DNA of 64,000 nucleotides, from assembly GCF_964204645.1 (NCBI RefSeq), contig NC_134028.1, positions 18,884,153 through 18,948,152 on the forward strand, given 5' to 3'. The notes under the pieces are model-generated. The model did no database searches and was not told where the DNA came from. It was given only the letters and a program-made list of their open reading frames with translations. Positions 23,701 through 57,393 of the stretch are shown piece after piece (position 1 is the stretch's first letter; every line of letters begins with the position of its first letter). Source of the DNA: Tubulanus polymorphus (taxonomy: Eukaryota > Nemertea > Palaeonemertea > Tubulaniformes > Tubulanidae). The position numbers and the translations under genes are program-made.

Positions 23701-26257
23701 ATTGACGAGATAAACCCCAAAATCTTCGAAAGCATGAAGCAGAGAATGACTCTTGAGAATGACTTTTGATTGAGTATCTTGGCTTCGGGGACATACAGAA
23801 TGGGAACGGTTATTTCGCCGTACAGAACCTGGAGAAAATGAAACTAAAACTGGCCACCAAGATCGGTGAACAAGACAATGACAACGTATATTTTCTGTGG
23901 TTTTACGGTGACGATCTCAGCAGTACTGATTTAACCGGTATGATTACTATGTAATTTCACCGAAAATCTAGTGGCAAAAATACGAGTTATTTCTACGAGT
24001 AAAATGAATTATGTTTTGAAGGTTTGACCTTTATATAATCCGGACTAGCCAACGTCTATAAAATATGTGAAATACGAGTAAATTGGTTCCGAACAAAACG
24101 GAGTCGACTCTGTATGTGTAACCACAATCATTTGCAAAATTGGTATTGATGACATGTTCTTTGATTGTGTTGAGTTATAATTTCATTAATTAAAGCAAAG
24201 AATTATCGTCCTATCTCAATTCTCCCCTCTATTTCCAAAATTCTAGAAAAACTTATGTATAATCGACTATCGAACTTCTGTACTAAACATGCAATTCTCT
24301 CCAACAAACAATTTGGCTTTCGGAGAAATATTCAACCGACTTAGCATTGATAACATTACTAGATAAAATCACTAAAAACCTGGAAGATGGTAAAATTACA
24401 GCACTTCTACTTGACCTTAAAAGGCCTTTGATACAATAGATCATTCGATTTTATTGTATAAATTAAATCATAATGGGATCAGAGGTATCACAAATGCATG
24501 GTTTCGGAGTTATCTAACAGGTAGATGTCAACTAACGAATATTAACTGAGCATCATCGGATTTTGAAGCCATTGAAACGGGAATACCTTAAGAATCAATC
24601 CTAGGGCCCCTTTTATTTCTAATACATATCAACATAAAATCTTAGACTCAATCCTTTTTGCAGACGACACAAGCTAAATTCACAGTAATAAATGCTCTAA
24701 AACCCTCGAAACAGAAATGAATTATGAATTAAATTAGTAAGTAAGTGGCTCTCCGCAAATAAACTGTCTTTGGATATCGATAAGACCAACCTTTTATTAT
24801 TCTCGGGAAGAATAAGAATAGCAAGGACCATTAAACTATACATTGATGATAGATGATAAAGAAATTTAAAAAAAGTGACTGCTGCCAGATTTTTAGGCGT
24901 TATGATTGATGAGAAGATTACATGGGAACACCATATACATCAAGTTGAAATTAAAATTGAATTCGAAGAATAATTTTTTATCCTTAGTAAATCAAAATAT
25001 AGACTACCCAATAACACCTTAAAAACAATATATCAATCATTAGCATTGCCTCGCATACAATACTGTATCATCGTCTGGCCTAACAACTACCCCTCAATAC
25101 TAAGTAATCTCTATATCCTGCAGAAAAAAAGCTATGCGCATGATAAAAAAGAAACTTTTCCTAGAGCACTCAGGATCATTATTCAAATCTACGAAACAAC
25201 TCACAATATTCGATATCAATAATCAACAAGTCCTCCAATTCATGTTTAAATCTATGAATGATCTACTTCCCAAGAAATACAAGCATTTATTTACGATTGA
25301 CAAAGTTAAACACAGTCACAATACACACCGATGCAAGGAATTAGATCTTACTTTTACTAAGAATAACTATAGACAATTTACAATAATCCGCAAAGGCCCA
25401 AAACTCTGGAACCCACAAGCGAATCTTCAATCATGTCAATCCCTCACATCCTTTGGAAATACTGTAAAAAAATATTTCATTTCTCAATAAATATAGATTA
25501 GATTATGTATTCCTGATTGATTCAATGTAATGTACCAAATGTCATGGAACTTATACTTTCAATGTTAAATGTTTTGTCGTGTAACTTGTAGGTATGAATG
25601 GGGTGAATGTGCGTGAATGCGAGAGTGTGGGCGACTGGGCCCCTTTCGGGTAATAAGTTTATGTTAACTTCACCAGTCGTCCAGCGTCTTATATTACATT
25701 ATTTTGTATCTATTCCTGCTACTTCATATTGTAATTTAAATCGCGAATAAAACATATACATAATTACCATGGTCAGGGAACGTTGAATATTGAGATTTTC
25801 AGATGTTCAAACAAGTGGGTTTGGTATCTCTGTGACCCCTAGTTATAATCTGATTTAGGCTGTTTTATGTAAAGCTTACGAGTCTGTAAAGGAAGAGAAT
25901 GTCAAAAATGCATATTGTAGCCTAGTTATTGTAATTGTTGGACCTATGACGATACTTTTGTGGAACCAACCCAAATAATGCTTATGTGCCTCTTTTTGCA
26001 GGTTTGACCCAGAACTTCATTCAAAACGCCATCCAATGAGTTTCTTATCGTTTGGTGTAGGTCCGCGTAACTGTATTGGTATGCGATTTGCGTTGTTGGA
26101 GGGTAAATTGGCTTTGGCAACCCTGATTAACAAATATACGGTGGTGAAATGCGCCGATACCCCTGTGCCTTTAAGAAAAACGGAGGGTGTTACTATTGCC
26201 CCGACAGGAGGCACAATACCCGTCAAACTAAGGCTGCGAGACTACAAGACAAAATGA
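17769..26257 (+). CDS. Cytochrome P450, CYP3 family type, 13 exons, 546 aa
   Basis: Exons: 17769-17827, 17974-18070, 18155-18207, 18304-18403, 18676-18798, 18890-18978, 19089-19255, 19576-19715, 20329-20505, 20594-20740, 22105-22193, 23000-23143, 26002-26257. All junctions are GT-AG and in frame. The N-terminal anchor (MYLTAVLIAITTWVFVIFYR) is followed by the Pro-rich hinge GIPGPTP. The helix-C motif WKRLR is at 126-130. The helix-I oxygen-activation motif AGFETT is at 347-352. ExxR is EILR (404-407). PERF is at 460-463, and the heme loop FGVGPRNCIG is at 479-488 with ligand Cys486. All catalytic elements are intact, so it should be an ER-membrane, reductase-dependent monooxygenase; the substrate cannot be inferred. 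The order and wording of motifs fit CYP3A/CYP3-clan enzymes best. The subfamily is not assigned, so no symbol is given. Confidence 0.93.
18071..18154 (+). other. 84-bp intron of the CYP3 gene that is open in frame
   Basis: GTAAAT at 18071, a pyrimidine-rich tract, a CTAAC branch-like motif and TTTAAG at 18154 define a very short intron. It is exactly 28 codons long and has no in-frame stop, so retention would insert 28 residues between the hinge and helix A. Removing it restores family-like spacing between GPTP...GN and the KYG motif, which is why it is called an intron. Confidence 0.65.
21053..21864. mobile_element. Foldback element in a CYP3 intron, ~0.8 kb
   Basis: The left arm (21053 to about 21222) starts GTATGGGCGACGATCCCCGCC. 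The right arm (about 21685-21864) is its diverged reverse complement. Both arms carry tandem copies of a short GC-rich subrepeat (CGCCGCGAAGACATTTT-like) and end inward in ATGGCGCCACGTA/TACGTGCCGCCAT. The core holds a second inverted pair, GGGAAACCCGGAAAT and ATTTCCGGGTTTCCC. No coding capacity is seen. It lies between the exons carrying AGFETT and EILR. Confidence 0.65.
22480..22900 (+). repeat. Fragments of the AGCCCACTT/GTCCGTCC repeat family
   Basis: 22500-22600 resembles 57.53-57.6 kb (ATGATATTGATATGTGTCATGAATCTACCCTAGACACATC). 22850-22893 matches 58.63-58.67 kb (ACCACTTCC...GTGGGCATGGTGTCCCTGGACCCC). The centre is unrelated or too diverged. Confidence 0.5.
23285..23400 (+). repeat. Fragment of the AGCCCACTT/GTCCGTCC repeat family
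   Basis: AGTTATTTTGGGAAGTTTTG and a later CACATCTACC...AGACACATCT block match the 57.5-57.6 kb copy in order and spacing. It lies at the start of the long last intron of the CYP3 gene. A second short piece at 24115-24180 matches the tandem unit of the same family (CATGACATGTTCT...GATTGTGTTGAGTT-like). Confidence 0.5.
24185..25770 (+). pseudogene. Broken non-LTR retrotransposon (reverse transcriptase)
   Basis: Frames read KNYRPISILPSISKILEKL, then NKQFGFR, then FDTIDHSILLYKL, then ILFADDTS. This is the order of reverse transcriptase blocks, the last being the catalytic FADD. A 118-residue open frame (25134-25490) ends the protein with NTHRCKEL...GPKLWN, typical of the C-terminus of such elements. 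Stops and frameshifts interrupt the RT region near 24345, 24420, 24550 and 24590. The 3' tail runs to the region of CGAATAAAACATATAC near 25745-25760. No intact 5' end is visible. It is inserted in the last CYP3 intron, same strand. Clade is not assigned. Confidence 0.75.
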
Positions 26258-26467
26258 AGGATGGGAATTTCTACCAAGATTTTGATACGTACGTGATACT
26301 ATCGATATACAGTACTTATTGAAAACTATAACTAAATGTATAAAAATCCTTCATTCTAACGTCCTGTTATAACAAGTAATGATAAGATATTATCAGATTA
26401 TATTATTAGATTATTTTATTTAGATATTGTTGTGATTGATCTGGCCGAAATATTGTAATATTAGTGA

Positions 26468-26473
26468 AATAAA
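26468..26473 (+). terminator. Candidate polyadenylation signal of the CYP3 gene
   Basis: AATAAA lies 211 bp after the CYP3 stop codon in AT-rich sequence, a normal 3' UTR length. It is followed about 20-40 bp later by T-rich sequence. Confidence 0.5.
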
Positions 26474-26720
26474 TTATGTTTTGGAACATACCAATAATGA
26501 TTATCATTGCCTTTGTCGACAAGCTACGTACGATATTGGAATAAGTAGTAGTAGTATATGAGCGGGATGGCGGATGAAACATCAACGTCCATTTTAAAGC
26601 CCTTCAAAGTTTCTCATCAAATCGTAAAGCCACCCGCGTCACCCCCAAAGCCTAAATAAGAAAAAAAATATAAAGTGCCTAAATAAAAAGAAAAAAAAAT
26701 ATAAAGTCCGGAACCCGCAT

Positions 26721-26908
26721 CTGTGGGGCTGATTCGGGCCATACTAAAAAATGTTTCTCGCGCGAGAAAACAAAACATTTTTGTTTTCTCGCCAAAAGTT
26801 TTGAAATCTCGCGCGAGAAAGCCAAAAACACGGGCCAATGTGAAATTTTTTTATCGTTGCTCTAGCCTTACAGAAAAAGTTTTTAGAATGGCCCGAATCA
26901 GCCACCAT
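26721..26908. mobile_element. ~190-bp MITE with GGCTGATTCGGGCCAT ends
   Basis: The left end contains GGCTGATTCGGGCCATACTAAAAA. The right end contains the reverse complement TTTTTAGAATGGCCCGAATCAGCC with one mismatch. The interior contains two perfect 12-bp palindromes TCTCGCGCGAGA (26757 and 26807) around a TTTGTTTTCTCGCC core. CGCAT occurs close to both flanks but not immediately adjacent, so no target duplication is claimed. Just upstream, an AAATATAAAGT unit is repeated in tandem (26648-26706). Confidence 0.6.
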
Positions 26909-26999
26909 ACGCATTAGATTGTTTACAGTCGACGGCTCTTTCTTTTTAAAATAAAATCACCTCACGCACGTTGTACATGAATCTTTTTTATGCATATCG

Positions 27000-29900
27000 C
27001 TTTATGATAATTAGTATTGTGTATTAGTAATGTACTTATTGAACATTTCAATATTTTTCTATGATGAACCGGAGCAAGTCAAATCAATCGAGTGGAAGAG
27101 ACCTTCAGTGTGCTTTTGTGTCCTAGTAAAACAGTCAATCAAGAGAAAAATTAGCATAGACTAACTTTGATCTATTCAGAGTTTCATTTCATTTCATCAT
27201 CTTTATTTCTGAATGAATTAGAATTGAATATTACAAGAATAAATAAACTAAGAGAGTGTTACAATATTTATCATTACGTAATATATAATTCTAATACAAC
27301 AGCCAAGATACGGTACCTACAAAAGCCGAAGCTTGAATACTGAAGGCACCTAAAAGTATGACAAGAATGACATTCCCAGCCATTAACAAAATGATTGGGC
27401 TTGTGACCCTGAGAGATTGTATGACATTTTTGACTGCATTTGTTTGAAATTGTGTAGTTTAGATAATGAAAATAAGGAAAATGAACATCTCTTGGTTCTG
27501 TCCACTTAACCTTCTATGGATCGAGAATCTGAAAAACTCCCGCCCTCGTCTCATATAAGTATTACACAGTGAATATTTTTGGATTTAAAAAGAAAAACCT
27601 CCCGCCCTCGCCTCCTTGGAAATTTAAAAATAAGAGTTTATTTCCATTTTTTATTTTAAAAAAGCTCACGACTAAAATATTCGCCCTACCTCGTCTTGAC
27701 TAGAAAAGAGGTTTGGATGAGAAACAGGGTATCAACTTTGAAGGGCCTAAAGTTCGTTGAGACGGGTTGCTGGTATCGATTAAGTTTGTGTAGAAATTAA
27801 TTCTGATTCTGATCAAATCTTCATCAGAATCCTTACACTTTTCTCACGAGCAAATCCTTTTGGAGAGATTCTTTGCCATTTTTATACGATTTAGTGCATC
27901 AATATTTTTTCTCTTTTTTGACATACTCCTGTATACACACTTATTCCTGGCCTGTAAAGATCTCACGTCCCTCTTCAACTGCATCCTTGATTTCTGTCTC
28001 AGATTAAGCTACTTTTTAAGCCTGAAAAACATTTAGCCGTATTCAGAATATTTCTGATTAGTTCCTGCTTTGGAATAATATCATCAACCTATTGATTTTT
28101 TTGCGTTCCAGGTACCGGTACTCAACTTTCAATATTGTGTCCAAATTTCCTTTGTATTATTTGTAGTTCCTCGCTTGTCATTAAGTAACCCTTTGATTTT
28201 CTTGTTTTCAACGACTGGTCATTTAACTCTTGTTTGATATTTTCCATTATGGTGATTAATATTGATGTGTTACTTCATCGACAGTGCTTATTACCAGTGA
28301 TCATTTGTCCAGATTTTTGAAGAATACGTTGTTACATTAAATAGCAGATATGGGATATCGACAAATTCAGGTTCTGGAATTTCTCGTTTGATGACACTAC
28401 TCATGCAGAACCGGAAATTGGAACCTAAATCCACCATGTTTTAGTTCATTTGCAGTATAAGTCTCGCGCTTCAATTTTTTGAAGCGGTATTTTACTTACT
28501 ATACAGCGTTACGCGTTATCCATCAAATATGATTTCTGTATCATTCAAATTTTCGGATTTCAAAAAGCTCTCAAAGTGTAGTACATTATACGACGACCAC
28601 TACGTACTTGGGGAATAAGAAAATTATTCGTATTAATGAGAATTCGCCGCCATAGTTGCCGATCGATTCCTGCTTTACGCCCGCATGTTCACTGTTTGAC
28701 GTTGACAGAACGTTTATCCTTTTGTTGTAGGCTATATGTGCACGATTCTGAATAATGAAATTATAAAGAGGTAAAACGAAATAGATATTTTTCAAAATGT
28801 ATTCATACATTTGTTGATCAATAAGCTTCGGCCCGATGTCAATTAACACTATCATGTCCGATAAAGGCGATCCACTCGATCAGTAATCACACCCGCGGAT
28901 AGGGAATTACATTTCATCAACGAATTTTTTTATGTTCCTATCACCGTTTGTCTAAACTGATCTTTTATGAAAATGATAAAAATGATTTTTTTTATCAAAC
29001 TGACCAAAAAATTCCTTTCACCTCCGCTAAATGAGAATCCTGGCTTGAATGATGAAAAGCCGAGAAAGGGTTCTTTTTTATCACAGTTTGCAGGATTCTA
29101 CGGCGCCCCGGAGGAGACATGGTGAGAAACAGATTTTTTTTTTTCGTTCGAACGAAATGTGTGACATGGTGATGGAAAAATATTTTTAGATAGCCGGTGG
29201 CGCCATCATTATTAATTTTTGTAGGTGAATTTTCTATAAACAATTGATAGAATCAGAATATATCGAACAAAAAATTATGAATGTTAGTGAAATAAATCTA
29301 AACAGTTGAACTAAACCGATTCATCAAACATGGATTTGTTTGATAATGGAACCAGGATAATAGAGCGTTCAATTCACTCGTGAAATTGTCTTTTATAGTC
29401 TACACGATGTACATCCGTTCAATATCATCCCCTTCACTTCACTTCAGATAAGTTTGACATTTATTGTATTTTCAAATAGATTCTGCTTATTTACCCTCAA
29501 CAATCATATTCTAACATTTACACCAGAGGGGCCGCGCGTCCCATGTCATGATCTGGCCATTTTAAACCGAAATTGTGGTGAAAACACAAAAGAGGGCTAA
29601 ATCTGTTTTTAATTTGATTTCCGAATTCTGGGATGCGGATCCGTAGCCTGCTCAAACTAATTAAAAAACGAAATCATTTCGTTCGAACGAAATGGATGAC
29701 CTCAACGACTCATCGACTGATCAAGCCTTTTTACAGTTTCCAGGCGCCAATTTTTGGGTACCCGCCGGGACCGCATTGTTGAATTTTTGTCCCTATTTTT
29801 CCTCTGTTTAATTTTCTTATTTCGTTCATATCTCTGAATTGGATTAAGATAGAAACAAAAGTAAAAATATCAATGAACTCAGCTGATGATTCCCCTTTTT

Positions 29901-31300
29901 TATGATATTACTCATTTATGAATTAAACGCAAAAATGCGCGCTGGTGAAGTTATAAACATTGATGTCGTCTTCCCGATAATTCAACTTGAATTATTACTC
30001 ATCTCATTCAATAATTCTTTCAAATCTTAATCTACATTTTCGGAGTTTTCAGGATCAATAGATATTTTTATGTGGTCGTATGTGCTTTTTACCGTTTTCA
30101 ATTATCTTTATTAGTTTTTAAGTAATGGTGGGTCAAACTTCCAAAACACGTTTTCTAGAGTCCCCTGCGCGCATCTTTATATCAGGAAATTTCACAATTT
30201 TGAAACCATAAAACTGTTAAAAGGCTTATTCAACACGACCACTAGTTTAAGTGGATTGATGGTGGGATCTACGAGCAAAATTGCTCGTAGGTGGGATGGA
30301 CCATGGAACGCGGTCGCAGCCGTTAACGAATCACCTAAATCTTCTAAATATCAAGGACAATATCCATTACAGAATTTGCTCGGACGAAAAAAGATATTAT
30401 TTATTTCTCACCATGTCCCCTCCTGGGCTCCGGGGATTCGAACTTTCATAGAATCATTAGTTTTGACATAATTGCCCTATCGACAGTTCCGTCTTCCTTA
30501 AAAAAGTAATTTCATCTCACTGAGGGAATTCTCTAGAATTATTATTTCCTTCTCCAAAATGATATTTGAATAGATACACCCCGTAAACCAAGCTATTGAA
30601 AAATGGCCCTGCTTAGTCAAAAGTCGGCGAAACGTTGTGCGTTTTAAATGAATTTTTCTGGTGGCTGGGACTTACATATGCAGGCACGGATTGTTTTATT
30701 CGACAACAGTAAGATAAGATAAGATAATTTCAATTGCCATGGTATTTGGAGAGAAAAATAATTTCATTCTATTCTGGTAGTAATGAAAAAGTCTTGAGTG
30801 TCAATAACAAAACAGAATCGAAAAAAGTTCGCCATGGCGTTTGCCGTGTTATTGAAAAATATTGTTTGAATACATATATTTACGGAGAAAAATAAGAACA
30901 TTTTAAAAACATAACAAGGTTATTAACAATATACGTATACAAATAGTCTTTCATGTAGTAATCCAAATCTTCTCGGAAGAAATTGGTAAATCTAAAGTAG
31001 GTCTAAACAAGTGCGCCAAACAATATACGCCTATGGTACGTAGTTTGATTTGCTTCTGAGAAGATGTAGCCCTTTGTCCCCTGTTTATCATATAGGCTTA
31101 ATAGGCTTAATGCAAAAATTTTTTGTGGACTAAACTTGACTAATACTTAAAACTTTACTAAATATGCGACAGGAGCCCAGAATTGCTAATTGGGAATAAA
31201 GTGTTGTGTGGTTGTCACGACCCCTGGTTCAAAGCTATTTTCCTAGATTTTCAGGACTGGGCATGAATATGAAACTATCAAATCTTGATTAATCGATGTC
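27000..31300. other. Intergenic region between the CYP3 and IRE1 genes
   Basis: No confident gene. 27190-27260 read on the minus strand ends in AATAAAGATGATGAAATGAAATG, a microsatellite-like tail typical of some non-LTR retrotransposons. 27.89-28.25 kb on the minus strand has short open, lysine/glutamate-rich frames with a splice-like TTTTCAG, too weak to call a gene. A perfect 22-bp hairpin lies at 30269-30290 (CTACGAGCAA arms). Confidence 0.4.
29090..30445. mobile_element. Possible inverted-repeat element, ~1.35 kb
   Basis: 29090-29150 reads GATTCTA...CCCGG, then GACATGGTGAGAAA, then CGTTCGAAC. The reverse complement of 30380-30455 gives the same series in the same order. An internal direct copy of TTTCGTTCGAACGAAATG lies near 29680. 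The arms are only about 55 bp of recognisable similarity and no target duplication is seen, so this is tentative. Confidence 0.35.
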
Positions 31301-31321
31301 CTCGCCCATACGTGAGTTGGA

Positions 31322-31328
31322 TGACGTG
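31322..31328 (+). promoter_or_regulatory. UPR-element-like motif upstream of IRE1
   Basis: TGACGTG lies 193 bp before the IRE1 start codon. This heptamer is the core bound by XBP1/ATF6-type factors in other animals. A feedback loop from XBP1 onto IRE1 would make sense, but a 7-mer alone is weak evidence. Confidence 0.25.
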
Positions 31329-31520
31329 TTGAATCCTATTGCAGTTGGATTGCATCACCCGCCAGCCCGTGCACTCTCTTGCCCAGAGTGTGCTGCCACC
31401 TAGCGACAACGCACGTCTAACCAGGAAGTGAACGTGTATTTTTGTTTTGTTACAAGTGTCCGATGCCAAATATTACTTTAATCTCGTTATTTCTCCGGTG
31501 GAAATGGTTTTTTGTTACGG

Positions 31521-53802
<22,282 letters not shown>

Positions 53803-54587
53803 ATTTTAGTTGCCATGTGGTGCCATTTTTCGAGATGCTAAACATTACTACCAACTCTTGCGTAAATGGAATCTGACCGTCTATTCATCATGGTGCACGT
53901 ACTCAACAGAAAATTGAGTTCATTCCAGACAAGGTGAGGTTCAAGATTAATCACTATCAAACTACTTTCGTCTGAGGCGAGCAGTTCTGTGGCTGCCATC
54001 ACATGAATTGCTCTTTCCGGGATATATATGTACCAGTATATATACGTACATGTATACGTGTGATTAATCTTGGAGTAATCATTTGAAATGATAACTCCAA
54101 GGATTAATCAAAGCGATCAAATACGTAGAGTAACCACCTGTGAAATGATTATTCCAAGTTGGAATCTACTGTAACCTCTTTGAGAAAACATGTATCGGGA
54201 CCACTGTTAAGAATATTTTTGCTGAGAATGAATTTAATTACCGGTACGCATTTTAAAAGTTGGCTTTGCTTAAGAAATTAGTGTGATATGCCCTAAAGAG
54301 ACATTCATTAAATACGCCTCAAGCAAGATTTTATTAGGCCATAAAAACCCCCTTAATCCGTTTCAGTTTGATACAGATTATTTCTTCTAAGCCTGTATTT
54401 TTGCTCCACCTTTAGATAAATCTTGCCAATGAAAATTATGATGTTTTCTCATCCCAGGGACAATTCTATCCACCCTAAATCATGGGCAGCGACAGGGTGA
54501 CTTCTGCCCATAGTACTAAAAAAAAGAGCACCAAAAACACTATTCCCCATTCCTTAACTGACGCAGTCGAACAGTAGGTTCCTGGTA

Positions 54588-54935
54588 TTATGCATCCTCC
54601 CTCGGCATGGATTTGAACCTGATGGCATCGCTACACTCAGCCATGGCACGAACCCCTACCACAATAGTCCAATGCGCAGGTACATGCGCGGCCTTGCCGC
54701 ACGAAAACTTGCGGCACCAATCAGATTGCTTGTTGTGTAATCGCTTAGGTAGATTTCACGGAAGAACTATAAATGGGAAAACCCGGGCTAAAGTAAAACA
54801 GGATTTTTGATTGGCGAATATCTTGACATCATCTAAGCTGGGCATGTAGCTGCGCACTCGGTCTAGTGTGGCAGGGTTTCGTACCGTGGCAATCTCGACG
54901 CCTAAACTAACCTACACCAGGTAGAAAACATTTTG
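54588..54935 (+). mobile_element. MITE copy 2 of the family shared with 4.76-5.06 kb
   Basis: The left end runs CATCCTCCCTCGGCATGGATTTGAACC with GATGGCATCG. The interior has ACCAATCAGATTGCT, ACTATAAATGGGAAAACCC, AAACAGGATTT and CATCATCTAAGCTG. The right end has TGTGGCAGGGTTTCGTACCGTGG, the inverse of the left subterminal block; the outermost right end is degraded. The order matches the reverse complement of copy 1. Confidence 0.6.
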
Positions 54936-55734
54936 TATTCGATAAGAAAAAGGCCCTCAATATCTTAACCGTAGTATGTACTACCTTAACTACAATCAGG
55001 ATCTGTCTCTGCTAATGATGCAAATTGAGCAGGTTTTACTGTTTTTTTTAAATGTTTATCAGCTGTAAATGAAAACAATTGCATTTACATACTCACTTTA
55101 GACAGATAGATGGTAGTGCATTAAATCATAGATGGAGGTGTTTGGGGTTTTTATTTTTTTCATGGTCCTGACTAGGACGTTCAAAAAAGAAGGGGTTAGG
55201 AAGGGAGTATTGCCCAAAATGTTAATTTTTAGGTAATTGTAGTATTTATTATATTTTTTTGTAATTCTGTGTCTATCTTGTCTTGCATTTTGTTTGTATT
55301 TTTCTATTCATTAATGAGCACGTTTTGTATGCCAGGTTTTGCTTTGATGTTGTCATCAATGATGATAAGTTCAACACAGTTGTTACAAACCCTGCCACCA
55401 GAGTGTCAAGTCTGTCATGATGGCAACCCTTGCAGGTACCTATGCCAAGGACACAGCAGAAGCAGCATCAAGGGTACCTGTATTTCATAAAAAGGGGAAC
55501 AGTCCTTTTCTTGTATACTTTTACAGTGTTAGGTAAAGGAAGCATGATCATGCTGCCATCCATGAATCCTCAGAATATTATGTGCAGCACAAGTAAGTGA
55601 TGGAAAGTGCCCCTCTTAAAGTGTCCTATTGAATTTCTGTCTATGCATTAACAACTTCAAAAAAGATTTCTGCCGGTAAGACCATGAATAACAGGTTTAT
55701 ATAACATATCAAGTGTAGGTGGCTAAGTATAATT

Positions 55735-55772
55735 ATGGACGTATAAACTAGAGTTCTAGTTTATACGTCCAT
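55735..55772. repeat. 38-bp hairpin palindrome downstream of IRE1
   Basis: ATGGACGTATAAACTAGA, a GT centre, then the exact reverse complement. It shares its arm with the palindrome at 53135-53168, with a four-base longer centre. Confidence 0.9.
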
Positions 55773-57189
55773 GGTATAATGCGTGAGGACCTATTAGATA
55801 CATGGTGGCCTGTGCAGAATATAAGGTGCCACTCTAAAATCCGGAATACAGTAGGAAATTGGTCCTGGATCTGCTCAATAACCAATATAAATACATGTAT
55901 GATTATCTATGACTATCCAGGCAGTTGAGGATTTGAATTGGAAACCAATCACTTGTTGTTTAAGCGGCAGAAAAAAGCATTTCCAGATATCTAATTTTCC
56001 AAATGGTCTTTACACTATGCAATTCATCTTGGGGGCCGGTGTTGCAGTCCATAGTCAGCCTCGCCTCACTTATCTTACATGAAGTACCGTACATGTACAT
56101 TGTAATAAGAATGAGCTCTATTTCTTAAAGCCTCAATTTTCAATTCGACAAGGTTTGAATAACTTAATTTTATGACAGGGTTTGAGCGGAGCCTGACTAT
56201 ATTCACAAGATAGCCTAGCTTGTTGAAAGCGTTGTTCATCAGTGCCATTTTTGGAAGAATTAATTGAAGGATTACTATAGATAGTAGATACAGCCATTAT
56301 ACATTAGACACGTCAATAGTCTCAGATCTAGCAGGACCAAGGAATCTTCTCTGGAGGTTTCTCAGAGGCAGTCCAAGCATGGACCCTGTAGAGTCCATGG
56401 TCCAAGCAACAATGCACAGTCGCTACATGAATTGGAGTAAGGAAATTAAAAACATTTTGTTTAAGGTTATCCGCTCCATGGCACGCAATCTATTATGAAA
56501 AGGTTTATGTTGCCATTTGCCTTAAGTATAGATTGAAGACCGTATATTTGTTATGTCGGCCTAAGTAAAGAGGCATCAGGAAGACAGTACGTGTGCAAGA
56601 GAGGAGGGTTTATAAAAATCAAGATCATATGCATACATAAGAAATGAATGATCGCAGATTGCTTTTTCAGGTCAGCTGCCATTAATGTATATATGTACTA
56701 GTATAAATTAAAGGTGTCCCTTGTTTTTTTTTCTGTCAAAACCAACACGTTGACATAATCACTATAATTGATTCAACAAAAAGAAACTTGTTAATCTAGA
56801 AATGATGATCATGATTGTAAATAATTTGTTGTAAATATATCGTGGTATTGTATGTGCATGGAAGTCACTAAAATTGATTCTGGTGTATTTGTAACGTAAA
56901 TTTGAAATATTTTTAAAATGTTTTGCCAGATAGTATATTTATATGAAAATAAATGTGAATGTGATATTGGTTTTTAGTTTGTTATTGATCCTCAATAAAA
57001 CGAATTTCAGGGGATCAGAAATCTATTCATTAGGGCTGTCGTGAAATATGTTTATTTCTGACAAAATCTTAGTTTGTTATATCCCGAGTTTATTAGCATC
57101 CGCAAAATCATCCTTGTATGCTATCTGGACTTAATACGACTGCCGCAAGATTCTACAAAATTATTCCTATTGGACGTAAATGTTTTTGT

Positions 57190-57320
57190 ATTAATTCCAA
57201 CCAGACTTTACATTGAAGCGTCTTTAAAACTTCCCAAAATAACTAGATTCCGTCTACGAACGACAAGCAAACGGAAAGTGAACGCAATAGCCCGCTGGGA
57301 CTAAAGCCAAGTGGGCTAAA
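57190..57320 (+). repeat. Terminal fragment of the AGCCCACTT/GTCCGTCC family
   Basis: ACATTGAAGCGTCTTTAAAACTTCCC, GATTCCGTCTACG, AAAGTGAACGCAATAGCCCGC and AAGTGGGCTAAAG match the right terminus at 60.12-60.23 kb. It lies about 70 bp before the left end of the large palindrome, in the opposite orientation. Confidence 0.65.
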
Positions 57321-57393
57321 GATCCATAGGTTGACGACCTGCAGGCCGTGAGGAACCAACGAAAAGAATACGTTTTTAAGAGTTCCAAACTGT

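Larger units (their letters stand above)
53803..56953 (+). other. Region downstream of IRE1, possible 3' UTR
   Basis: No coding exons recognised. AATAAA signals lie at 56948 and just after 56990; the first may end a 3.1 kb IRE1 3' UTR that would include the MITE at 54.6 kb and the palindrome at 55.7 kb. A nearer, unrecognised signal is possible, so the UTR extent is uncertain. Confidence 0.3.
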
